Source of the DNA: Apostichopus japonicus
Taxonomy: Eukaryota > Echinodermata > Holothuroidea > Aspidochirotida > Stichopodidae
Assembly (NCBI RefSeq): GCF_037975245.1
Contig: NC_092562.1
Location: 26,401,054-26,465,053 of the forward strand
Reading direction: 5' to 3'
DNA: 64,000 nt
The notes under the pieces: model-generated
Database searches by the model: none
Told to the model about the DNA's origin: nothing
What the model saw: the letters and a program-made list of their open reading frames with translations, nothing else
Translations under genes and position numbers: made by a program
Shown: piece after piece, positions 45,605 through 58,500 of the stretch
How the letters are laid out: each line of letters starts with the position of its first letter
Numbering within the stretch: position 1 is the first letter of the stretch

Positions 45605-46880
45605 GCCCATCGAAACCGGAACCTACAGATTGCTTAGCCTCATTGCTTCAAATGCCACCGCCTTTTTCCACTCGGCTACAGCACCGGTAACATTGTCTGA
45701 TGCTGTTCAATTTTTCTATAAAGTTAGCATATGTCTAGCCTGTGTCTACACTAGTGGAGAGGAGATGAGGAATATAAAGTAGCATGCATGAAAAGTCAAT
45801 AGAGGGTATGCACTATATAATCTTTGACTTGTTTAATTTTTGCTAAAGAGGGTAGTCTGCACAGGTTACCTTGAACCACAAATACGTGGGACGCAATTTC
45901 TGTAAATTTATTATTCAATAGACATCGAAACGGAGCCATTCTGTGACGAAGATACAAGTTCTAGAAATTATTGTGAATTTTATCTTCTTTTGTCATAATC
46001 CGTAAACTACAGAAGTGCACGTTAATTGCTACAAATAGCAAAATGTAGATCATGGTGTAGAAATTTGCGATATTTATTCGACACTGTTTCTGTGTATCGA
46101 TCGGCGTCCCAAGGGAGCGCCCAGTTGTGATTTCTAGAAAACATGATATAGTTACAGCTAACCTGATTGATCGTATTCACCGTTAACCAGTTTGTCGTTA
46201 TTTCGCTTTTATTTACCTTGAATACTAAGTGATCAAGTTTTTGTTAGCACTGCTAGTTGATTCCGCCAAAGAAGTAGGTATTCTCATTGATTAATTCACG
46301 TATAATTTCTTATAATAACTTCGATCATGTCTTTAGCAGTTACGCTTGTGGGCCTAACAGTAAGCAGTTTAGGCTACGTACTGAATTATCTGGGTATGTA
46401 CTTGACAACTCTGTCTAACCAGCTGTTTTTGCGGGTGGGTCAGGTGTTTACATTTACCTGTAAGGGGGTCGTGTGTGATCATGCGTATTGTTTTCGTCAA
46501 TATTCTTTGGTTTGGCGAGCCTTGAGAAGGTCATGTCAGTCGTTTTTCTTGATTTCAGGCTGGGTAGGTTTGAGTGTGTTTAACCATGGAGCTATAAACA
46601 GAGCTCCATGGTTTAACTAGGCTTACTGTTTATGCACGCGAATAAAGTTACGGCACGGTAAGTTTGCAAAGTGTTGGCGTTCTTCTAACATGAATATCTT
46701 GATTACTTTCTTTACTTCTTGAATACAGATTGAATATCAACTTATAAAAAATCGGCATCTGTCAGTGAGTATACCTCCTTAATTGCTCCGTGCGACAGAC
46801 AATGAGTAAAGTTTGCTGTCCAGTAATAGCTCTGATGAAATAAATGTCCTGATACACTATTTTTTATGTACAATTACACA
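45605..46880. other. Intergenic spacer with a strong palindrome
   Basis: No supported gene. A 97-codon open frame at 46327-46620 starts hydrophobic but has no family features. It ends in the hairpin at 46578-46617. Confidence 0.45.
46578..46617. repeat. Near-perfect hairpin, 16-bp arms
   Basis: The arms GTTTAACCATGGAGCT and AGCTCCATGGTTTAAC pair except at one position, around the 8-base loop ATAAACAG. Confidence 0.85.
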
Positions 46881-47440
46881 ATGGCATGACTAACAATCTT
46901 TGGCCTCTGACGACTTCAGATGACCCTTGACCTCCACTAAACAACATAACTATTTTACTCAATATAACACATGCACACGAGTGATGCTCCTATCGTGAGA
47001 TATCCTGTTTACAAGGTTTTCATTGTATGACGTGTGGTGACCTCAGGTGATCTTCACAAAAAACAGTATAGTTCTTGTACTCAATATGAAGCATATACAC
47101 ATGCTACGTATAAAATACGTAGTCGTACTTCCTTTCATAAGATATCGGGTTTACAAGGTTTGACATCTGGTGACCCCAAATGATATTTTGACCACCAAAA
47201 ACAGTTCTTGTGCTTAATACGGGCATCCACCTTACAAGGCACTAGATTCTTCAGTTTCTCATCTTGAGTTATCGTGTTAACAATGTTTTCACAATTTGAC
47301 CTCTGGTGACCTCAAATGACCTTTGACCACACGAAAAGACAATCGGTTTATTTTTATTATTGATGGGGCACATGCGTGTCAAGTATGAGTTTCATCAAAG
47401 TTACCCTTCCTGAGATATCATGTTTACAAGCAAGGCGTCA
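46880..47440 (+). repeat. Second block of the DR1-bearing tandem repeat
   Basis: Shares GAGATATC..GTTTACAAGG, TTTTCACAATTTGAC and AAATGACCTTTGACC phrases with 17330-18340. It holds one 12-of-13 and one near-DR1 site (47317-47329 TGACCTTTGACCA; 46921-46933 TGACCCTTGACCT). It is intergenic here. Confidence 0.75.
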
Positions 47441-47805
47441 CACTTATCCACGCCATCATGACTGCACGAGTTTCTCTTGCCATCGAAACAAAAAAAGGCA
47501 AACTAAGAATAAACCCAAACAAACAAAATGCAAAAAACAAACATTCTCCAACAAACAAAGACAAACGTATATTTACCCGAGACTACCATGAAAAGAAGAA
47601 TAAACAAAACAACTCACCCCCTCAAAAAAAAACCCATATGGAATCGAACCTAACATTTGATTACTTCATTCATTTCGATATCATTCCTGCGTGCTGACAG
47701 TTCAGAATCGCTGTAAATATTTGAATATATTATGTTTCGAATTCATTCGGTAAGGAAAAAGGTCTACTTTGTCTACTCACTGAGTTAATAAGCACACTTT
47801 TATAA

Positions 47806-47930
47806 TAACGATAATAATTGCAACAATAACAATAATAATCATAATAAGAAATTGAATAATAATAATAATAATAATAAAAATGATAATAATAATAATAATA
47901 ATGATATAAACAAATAATAATAATATTCGT
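47806..47930 (+). repeat. AAT-rich microsatellite
   Basis: Interrupted AAT/AATA runs over about 125 bp. Confidence 0.9.
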
Positions 47931-49300
47931 TCACATCCCTTTTCGCACAACTAACTATATTACAACAATAGTCACAACATATTGAAGGGTATTCCAGTGT
48001 TTCCTTGGAATGGTTTCACAGGACGTCGTGTGTATACCTCATGTAACTCAGTCATCTCAAGCCTTGGAGGTTGCACACATGTAACATTCATAGCAAACCA
48101 TCAGCAATGGCTCATTCTCTTCAAAAATCATTTCTATTGAAACTTTAAGTTGTATATAAATATATATATAGGCTTCATTTTACTTATGCCAATTTTAACT
48201 GGAATGCTGTTGAACATGTTTTTCTGTGAACTTCTGCATATGGACCAAATGTTTGGGAAGCAGAAGGGGTATGGTTGATGGAGCTGTTTGACTTCAGTTG
48301 GGCAAGCTTGTCGCTTCTTTTGGGCATCTGGATAATTTTGCTTGGGTATGTAAAGTGTTTCACTTCAAGACAGCTCTGTAAGAAACCTGTGGTATTATCG
48401 CTCCCCATCTGCTTGTTGGATTCATATGCTAGCATTTTTATGGGTGGCACTTTAAATTACAAGTGAATCTACAGAAGATCGTGCTGATGATACAAATTAA
48501 GAATAGAAAACAAACATTTTTGTTATTTTGTGTGATAATATCTAGGGGGGAATCAAGGGAAGCAATGATTACTGATTTTTTGACAACAATTAAGTAATTG
48601 TAAACATTCAAATCTAGACATGTAAATATATAAATGCACAAATGAAAAGAATTTAAATTTTACTGTGCTATAGTTAACATTTTACTTTCATTTAAGATCT
48701 TTGTTTTCATTAATTTCTGGAAATAATATAATATCAAGGTACTTTACGTAGTGTAGAGTAGCAATGTCATGCAGGCCATTACATGCAGACTTTAAATTTC
48801 ATTTATTCTCTACATTGCAGACAGCTTTACAACTCAAAGCCAATCATGGCAATGCCAATAACATTCAAAACAGAATTTCATTCCAAAATCTTTCATATTA
48901 TCTAATTAAGCTAATGAGATTCACCTACACCTACACAAGAGAACCGACATGGTAAGACGGTCAACCTTCATCAGGCAGTGAGAATCATTATGGTTAGTTA
49001 AAGCAGAAGAGAAATCTTAAAATGAGAGATTAATTGTTTTACCTTGTATTAAAGAAGAAGCTTCAGCTGTGACCGAATCTATAGCAACATTGTAGGAATG
49101 ATATAAATTAATTAACATCGTCTTCCCACGTTTAAAAAAAAACAGTTGAACCGTAGTCTATTCACTGATGTAATTGTGTATTCCAATTTATGAGTACTTT
49201 ATTGTCAAATGCTTATATTGGGTTCATTGTTACGACCTGTCTCTGAAGGCTCTATCAATTGTTGTATTAAGTTTAATCCCAAATTACCCATAAATGATTC
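47931..49300. other. Spacer downstream of gene B, nothing supported
   Basis: Contains short open frames only (for example 88 codons minus at 48184-48450) without family features or splice support. It includes the probable 3' UTR end of gene B at its upper edge. Confidence 0.45.
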
Positions 49301-49313
49301 AATTGCAAAAAGA

Positions 49314-49319
49314 TTTATT
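49314..49319 (-). terminator. Candidate poly(A) signal of gene B
   Basis: AATAAA on the minus strand about 140 nt after the gene B stop codon. Another AATAAA lies at 49198-49203. Which one is used cannot be told from sequence. Confidence 0.45.
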
Positions 49320-49454
49320 ATACTAATATTATTCTTTACTTCCTTGTCATAATAAGCATAAAAGATCCAATACAAAATGATTATCCTTTCTTTTGCTTCA
49401 ATCTAAAGATGTAGAAGAATATAATTTAAAATTCATAAAAAATCAGAATTCTTC

Positions 49455-49529
49455 TCAGTAGATCACAGAATAGTCATCTTGGTTGTTCAAATAACACCTC
49501 AGTAACTTCAGACACAGCATGTAGTTATC
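49455..49529 (-). CDS. Gene B: terminal exon with stop codon
   Basis: 75 bp, phase 0: DNYMLCLKLLRCYLNN then QDDYSVIY and TGA (49455-49457). This is the last PTP helix and a short tail with a terminal tyrosine. Confidence 0.88.
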   Translation of the reverse strand, partial: DNYMLCLKLLRCYLNNQDDYSVIY

Positions 49530-52500
49530 CTGAAATAAAAAAATTAAAATTTTTATTAGGAATCAACATTGTTTGATGTAGTTCCGGAAAAGATTAAATC
49601 TAATTGATAGGATAAGATTGAGATATTAATATTGTAAATATATCGTTTTCAAAGTTAAAGATGGCAAGATGATTTTCAAATTTATCAATCATTACAAAGA
49701 GAATAATCAGTAAGACTTTATGAAAGTTCTCTAGATTTCCAAGCAATAAATGTATTCTTCAATATCATGTAACTTCATGTATTTTTTTTTTATTGTTTGC
49801 TAAATATAAATGAATGCTTGTTTAAAGGAAGTTTCACATTAAAATATAACCTGTGATAACATGAAGTTCACATTTTTCCTTCTCAATTTCTGCACAGCCA
49901 GATATAAATCACAGGCGCCTTCTGTCTCCAGACATTGTATTTGAGCTTTAGCTGTGACATACACAGCACTGACACCAACTCCATTTCTGAAATGAAAATT
50001 AGCAAAGTTCAGTTTCTCCTGAATTACTGCTAAACTATGTGTATGCATTTTAAACATAAAGTAGACAAACTTGTTAATAAAAGTCCTACTAACTGCTGGT
50101 TTTAACGTCTTGTGCAATGCAGCCTTATATAACTGCTTTTTAAACAATCATTATTTATCCAAAAATCTTAGCTTTTATGATCCGGCTAATATGTACAAAT
50201 CAGCAAATATACATACAGACAGTGCATAACTGTAGGACCAGATGTTATGTTTCTAGTTGACTGAATGAAATCCAACATCTTATGAAGATCTTCATCACCA
50301 CCAAGAAATGCTTCAAAAGTCAAGTGATTCACAATAACTGATTCCTGGGAAAAAGATCAAGTGAAAATTTATGAAATTACTTGATGTAGTTAAGATATGT
50401 ACAATGAGAGGTGGAATCAGTTGGGTAACTATTTAACAAGCAAAGCATAGAGAGCCATTCATTGTACTAAAAACCATGATTTAATCCAAGAAGATGAATC
50501 ATGTTCTTAAATGTTTTACGTCATTATTTCTTAGATTACCGGATGATCTTGGTGTATGACTTCAAATTTCTGTGTTCTCAACAGATCTTGACTTTCGGTG
50601 TTAACACACCTCACTGTGATGGATCCATAAGTGATCAACCCAGAATCTGGCCAATACTTTGCAGCAGTCTGTTGAATTACACAATGAAGAGAGATGCAAA
50701 CAATAAATATACCTAACCATCCTCAATATGCTTTTTATAATTACAACTTGTAAAATAAATATACTGTGGACATTAAGATTGATTGCTAAGATTACTTTGA
50801 TTGAAAGTCGGATCATCAAATAATATATGATATGATATATGATCTGAGAAAATGGATGATAGGAATTTGCTTGGCTTGTGGATGTGAAAGGGTTAATGCA
50901 CACAGACCAAGTGGCCTGTTTTTGAAAGGCTTGCATTCATAGGGGTAGGAGCCTAATTTGATTGCGGGGGGGGGGGGGGTGTAACGACTTGCCCGAAAAA
51001 TATATCAAAAATATTTCGCATTCAACATGTTAATGTGCATATCATATAGGAATTCATCTGTTATTACATCAAATGCCAATGAGGTACAATCATTTTCTGT
51101 GTTACTACCCTTCCATATAGGTTAGAATTATTGGGGAAGTAGTTAAAACAATTATGATGATAATAATATAAGTTTAACCATTGAAAAACACGTTGCAAAT
51201 TATTCTTCTTTCAGCAGGTGCCCGAAAAATTCTCAGCATATTGTCCGTATTTTGCACCAAAAATATTGAAAAAACAGTGCAAATTATTCTTCTTTCAGTA
51301 GGTGCCCGGAAAATTCTCGGCATATTGCACGAATTTTGCACCAAACAATTGAAAAACACATTGCAAATTATTCTTCTTTCAGCAGTTTCCCGAAAAATTC
51401 TCAGCATATTGCCTGAATTTTGCACTAAAAAATTTAAAAAACACACTGCAAATTATTCTTCTTTTAGTAGGTGCCCGAAAAATTCTCAGCATACAAAAAA
51501 TTTGGTTGGGGGGCTGCAGCCCCCCCCCAGCCCCCGCCTCCTACGCCTATGCTTGCATGCCATAAATCTCTCACAAAAGTAATCCATGTGATTTTACAAA
51601 CCTTGTTAGCTGTGCTCATGTCATTCAACATGATAATGGTACTGCATTTGTAATCATAGACAAGTCTCCAAAAATCTTCCAAGATTGAAGCCAGAGGATC
51701 TTGGGTCAAAATAATTGAACCATCATCCTATATTAAACATAAAAATATTTTTATTTATAAGAAACTAAGGCGTACAGGCAGGGAAATATTTGAAACAAGC
51801 ATTTTCAACACCTACATATTTTTCTGAACAAACATATTCTGGTAGTTCTCCTGCATTGTTTTAAATTAAAATTCCTGAATCAGATCTTTGATCGAAACCA
51901 CATCAATAGAATTTATTTTTAGTGTGGAGCTATACATTTTAAATTCTTTTTGCATAGTTTAAAGTATTTATCCACTATTGAATGTTATATTCCTGCAAAG
52001 AAGTTGAGTATTAATGTAATTTAAATGCAAAAAATAATGATATCCAAGCAAACCTTCAAGCATATATTGCTGTAGTAATATGAAAGTTGAATCTGAAGAA
52101 AATATACCAACATTACATCATGGACGACCTACTACTTACAGGTAAACAGTGTTTACTCTGATACAACAATATCAATAGTTAAAGTTAAGGGGCACTGACT
52201 TAATGCTGATATATTGTATACACTAAAAAAAATTGCACTCCAGTTTGTATTTGTATACCGATGATTATCTGTCAGATTGTATTTTATACATAAAACTGTT
52301 TATCTATCAGAAATGACCTTCTCAGCATCTGAGGCACATCACATTACGGACGACTTAGTTTAACACACATAGTTTTTAGTCAGTTGCTCAGATGTAACAC
52401 CAAACTTGGTAGGGAACTATGTAACATTTAAGGCATCATATCACAATTTTATGGAGCATATACAATTTGTCAGCTACTAAAGCAGTGTTGAATGTATCAT

Positions 52501-55500
52501 CACACAAAGGACACATTTCACAAAATCATGTGAGTCTTGTGTGGCTTGCCAAAATTATAATATAGAGTCTAGCAAAAATTGTTCACTGTGCAGGCTACTG
52601 TGCAGGCCCAAATACCATCCTTTCTGCTGAAATATAGGAGCTTATGCTAGAATACAATCAAAATTTACAAGTATATATAACACCACTAGTTTAGGAAATG
52701 CTTGTGAATAAATCTTCATGTATGGATGTACTAACCTCTAACTTGGTAGCATTTACATAATCATTGCTGCCATGAGTAACACCATTTGACTTCAAGACTG
52801 GTCTGTATGAGTCCACTGTATATAATTCAATAAATCATCAATGAAAACATTTGTTGGATACTTTTAGGATGGCAAATAAGTCTGAATAAACAATTCAGTT
52901 TCCATTGTCATTGTAAACAAAGTTTGAAGCAATTTTAATTATTTTAATCCATTTTCATTGATTTCATATCTATTTAAACATTTGATAGAAACTAAAAACA
53001 GCCATGTACAAAGCTATTATGCTTCAGTAAACATAAACCATTTGACACCACACCTTCATCGGTTATTACACTTGAGAAATTGGCCAAACACTTAAAGTGT
53101 AGTAAGAAAAAACAAGTTTCGTCATTTCAAAAAATAAGAAGAAAAATTTGAAATGAAGCAGTTTCGATAGTTGTGCTAAATAAGTGCCTAAATATAAAAA
53201 GGCATATACAGAATTAAGAGGCAGACTGTCATTACGATTTTTATAAGTAGCTTAAAGCGGTATGTTCTGCTAATAAATAACAATCAACTCAAAAATTTCG
53301 AGTACTGAATAAGTTAGTAGACTGAATTTGCGGAACCAGAAGAGAATAAACTTTATGATAGAGACATTGTGGCTTTTAGGTCTCTGAAGCAGTCTCATTT
53401 GTAGGGATGGAGGTTCTCCTCCGGAAACAAATGAGACGTTAAAGGTCTTTTGAAGTGGCTATAAATGCAAGGTTTACTAATAAATACTTTGTGTGAGGTT
53501 AAAAGAAAGAGAGGGGGTTTCTATTCTCCCGCAGCAAAAAAAAAACCCCCAACAACAACTGACAATCGGAGGAGGAAGCAAGGTCCCCCTGGCCCTCCCC
53601 ATTTGGGCACGCCATTGATTGAAGGCTTTGTACATACAAGGAATGATTCCAGGAAATCTGTTTTTGTAGGCATTCTCTTGGGATTCTCCCATCTGCTGCT
53701 GCTGTTGCATCTTAAGTTCTTTGATTTTTGTCAGTGCCTGAAGGAGTAAGTAAGAAACCAGAATCCTAATGATATTGCTAATATCAACGAACATGACATT
53801 CACAAGTCAGTAAGCTAAACATGTACTTGGTGATTAGCCATCAAATTAACAACCTCAGCAGTGAAATTTTTATTGTCCATTAGTTAACCATAAGATATTT
53901 CTAAAAATGTTTCTTACGATTGTCCAGGAAGAATGAGGGAAAGAAATAGTTCTATTAACTTGATTTGTCTTTAGTGAGATGTTTGTAACCGCACTGTAAG
54001 TCTAATGTACTGAATCACATAACCACTGATGACAGGTGACTGTGTAAATACAACTTACAGGAAATATATAATTAAAATTGTCCTAAGTATTTATTTCAAG
54101 TCTTTGGACATATTATTAAACTTAAATAAACAGGATCCTAGGAACAGATTAATGAATATGTGTTGACATACACGTATTCACAGGAATCAGGTAAAGACAT
54201 TCAATTCAACTTACAGAAAATTCTTGAACAGCTTTACAATTCAATGTCTGATCATCCATGCCCTTAAACTCCTCTGTTAATGTTCTTGTATTCTCTGGTG
54301 TAAGCTGAGCCTGCTGCAAGGTGTCGTAGATATATAGATACTGCACCTGTTGAAATTACCATAACTATTTATGAGTTTTCAAAACATCAATTAGTTGGAA
54401 AATACTAAAGTAAACCAGCAGAGTTGAAATGAGTAAACAATATTACAATGCTCAATTACTTTTCATTCTCCTCGGCATGCATGCTGATTAAATGCTCAAT
54501 GGAGCCGTGTAACAGTTTAATGGAGTTACTAAGTATTGGACCCTAAATGCTTTAAACAAACATAATACTTTTAGATGTATAGAAATAAAAAAAACTACAA
54601 ATTTGGAGGATTATCAGCAATTCATGCTATGTTCTAATTAGGTCCCTTTTTGAATTACTGATGATTTTAAATTACATTAAAGTGAATAAATTAAAGTATA
54701 ACTTTAACATCATTTCATAGAAACAGAAAACTTCAAGTTACATTTAGTGCATTGCAGCAGTAAAACACATTTTACCCAATAGCAAGTCTCACTAAACTTT
54801 AAGAAAACATATTTTCTCAAACACAAAAACTGCAAATTTATTACTTTAGTAAATTTGAATTTATTTCTAAATCACAAACCCGGGTAAGGACCATGTCCAT
54901 TCTGTCTTCTCTCAGATTTTTAATGGCATTATAGATGCTGATCGTGCTGTTAGATCTAAGCACATCCACCAGTTGGTACAGGGCTAGAAAAGTACCTGTC
55001 GATCCACTCCCATCTCTGTTAAAAAATCATTGCCGAATTACTAATTGCAAATTCACTTCTATGTAAGTATTCATTTAAAAACATCATTATAAACTATCTT
55101 TAGTTCACACACACTGTTTCAAAAAGTATTTTGTGTCCGTTTTGCTACGATGGAAAAGTAGCCTATAGTCAACCTTGTAAAGATATCATAACACTTGCCA
55201 CAAGAATTTCTTGAAGAAATGGTATCTGCTATTTTATATTTATTCATTATATTAGTTATGTTAACTAATATCTGAAAGTGATAAAAGATTGAATTTCACA
55301 ATACACTGCATTAAGGAGTGTGTCTATTATTATTCCATATAAAATAATTAGACAATACTATGATGGTAAGGAAATTTACATATTATTTTTATGTAGGTCT
55401 GAATCTTAAACTATCAAGTACATGAGCAGAAAACTTGTTACCTGCAGTGGATGAGCAAAGGTGACATCTTGATATGCTCTTGCTTCATCTTCACCTGTTT

Positions 55501-58500
55501 AATGAAATCAATCAGGTTTGTGTAATCTTCTGGAACTCCTCCTTGAGGCCAACCGTGAAACTGAAGCTGGTAGACATTTAGAATTTTGTCATCATGCATC
55601 TAGAAAAATAACACACTTTGTTATGCTGAGTGCTATGTAACAGAGCCAAGGTAGGATTGCAAGATAGATAATCCAACTACATCTGACAAAAACTAAAATA
55701 CTCATGTAAAAAAAAAGAAGCATGGAGTAATGTTTGTGTGTAAAGCATGTATCACATCCACTATATGGTAGCATTCATCTATGATATATAAACACCTGTG
55801 GCAACCCTTACCGGCCTGTTTATCACAGTGTAAAACACACACAAAAAAGAAATAAAACATGATCATGTGTGGAAAACATGAATTTGTGGAACCAAATTTA
55901 CGTCTAAAATGGCATGACAAACGTGTTTCTTTGTGTAATTCTTGAAATAAATGTATGAAAAATGGATCTTGACACATTAGACAATGTGATAAAATGTACG
56001 TTTTGACATATAGCAATCTAACACAATTTAAATCAATCGCATAGCAGTGTTTGCAACTGCCTAAATACTGTACAATATTAAAATACAAAATTAATCTGTC
56101 TACTTTTAAATGACTCACTAAAAGTAGACATTAGGAAATGTACATCAACAAAAAATGAATGTTTCACTCACGTCACTGATTATCTTCAGCCTTCTGTTTG
56201 TGTATGTTTGATGATTGGTTGTCTCCTGCAATAACACGGTCATCTCACCAAACACCTCATTAGTTGTCACTTTCCTAGGCCAATAGCTATAAATGTCTTC
56301 ATCCTTAGACAAGACAAGGATATACAAAAATGTAACAAAATATAACGATTATCTGGAGTATGGTAGGTGAATTCCTACTGCAACGTTTTAATTTGTTTTA
56401 ATTCTATATCAGCACAAGGAAATATTGTTAACTTCTTCACACTCCTTTAATAAAGCTATTGATCATATAAGTATTAAAAAAAAAACTTAAAAACTGACAA
56501 TTCCATGTGCAAGTGATTGAGACTCTGCTTTAATTTGTGCACATTAAGGAAGTTGAATGGATGTGAATTTATGTTACAGATGATTTAGCTGAATTTCAAC
56601 CTAAGAATTATGGAAATGCTAAAATTAAAACTTACATTACGTTGCTGATTTAACAGTGTAGTACAGTGTATTTTAGTTGAAAACAAATAAATTTAATTGT
56701 TAGTCATATCTAACTATATTTTCATTAAATGACATATTCAATCAGGTGTGTATATTTATCCAGTCCATAGTATGTCAAGGCTTTTGTTAAATGAATATGA
56801 TTAAAAGTCTAAACATATCAATGACTTATTTTGCAATCTAACATTAAACATTTTACCGAACTGTCAACCAGCATGACTAATGTCCTGACATTTTGTTGCC
56901 AAACCATTCTCCAAAACTGTTCAGCAAGACTTTTACTTCGAGGTCCTAGGAAATAATGAAGAAGTATTTTTAAGGAAAGGCATCATTGTTATCACTTCAA
57001 AAAACACAGCAACTTAACTGTATGTGTTCTTTTAATTCAATTCAACAATAAAATGCAAACAATTATCTCCAGGAGAGTATGCTTAGTAATAAATGGTCGA
57101 TATATGGTAATATTATGGTGTCAGATAAACAAAATGACACTGTACATTATTAGTATTAGTACTACTCACCCATATTGTGGTGGAAGTTAAGAACATTTTT
57201 AGTGATGATTGCTCTATCAAAGACTAACAGCACAAAATAGTTTTGAAAGTAAGGTTCATGGTTTACACTTACTTTAAGTGTTAGTAAAAAGAAAGTTGAA
57301 GTACTTTGTTGATTAAATCACCTAAAAGTAACATATTCAACTGATATAGGGGTCCATAGTTCAGTTAAATAGCTAATTTGTAACTTAATGTAGCTACATT
57401 GATCACTTTCAAATATTATAGTATTCACAAGGTGTGTTGATTGCTCTAATTTATTGATAGTGTTCTCATGTGTTTTGTTGTTTTCTTTGACTGATAATTC
57501 GATGTAGACAATGTTCATGTTTTGGTGACAAATCACATTCCACACATTTTAACTTGGTAACATCTCACTCTCTCGGTATGGTAATAAGAGTTGAAGAATG
57601 ACACTGAAATGTGTTACAATCAGCAACAAACCTGCTATGAGGTACAAATATATTGATCAAAGTCATGTTATGATTTGTAAAAAATCTCTTTAAAGTAAAT
57701 TAATAAACAAATAAGTTAAGGTATGAACAGAAGAAAAGATATCTCATGCAAATGTGTGGAGAATAACAGTAAAACATCTTCAAAAAGAATGGTTTACCTC
57801 TTGCAGCTATGAACCTTGCTTTCCCATTGCGAGCCTGAAAATAAAATATAGTACTTACAATGATTCATATTTTACTTCTACTTCCACAAATGTTTCAATT
57901 TCATTATAATAATATAATAGAAGATGTTATTTGACAAAATATATCATGCATGAAATCCAAAAGGTGTGAAAACAACTTGTGGTTCATATGTTGACTAAAC
58001 ATCCTACAAGAAGAAACTACAAAAAAGATAAGGATCGCAACCTTAAATTAAACCATTTATCTGTACTGCTAAAAAGTGTTAAGTACATGAAATTGCGTTT
58101 TATTGATAAATATGGGAAACTAGCAAATACAATGTATTTTCTAGCACAACTACTTTGACATATTCCATAATTATCTGCCCTTAAAGGTGTAGTCATATTT
58201 CAAATTACTTATGGATACTTCACAGCCAACAAAAAAGTCATAGAAAAAAATAAAGTGTCACCGAGCAATAGTAAATTTATAAAAGAATTTTTCACTGGGC
58301 ACTACTCTGTATTATTGCAAAAATGTTAAGGCAATAATCAAATAATCATAAAAGATGTAGAAGCTCAGATATAATACAAACCAACTACCCTTTTGTAATG
58401 GATTAAATACAATTTGTATGGAGTCCAACGCACCTTAAAAATATTGCCATTTTGAACCCTCATAACCAGAATTTATCTCAAGTAACATATATTTGTCAAT

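Noticed and set aside
46327-46620. 97-codon plus-strand frame with a hydrophobic start
   Set aside because: It runs into a hairpin, has no family features, and I see no splice partners.
48184-48450. 88-codon minus-strand frame downstream of gene B
   Set aside because: No domain, signal or splice context; typical of a chance frame.
51175-51495. CRISPR-like repeat array
   Set aside because: Contiguous 84-bp units without unique spacers, inside a transposon in an animal intron; this is a minisatellite.
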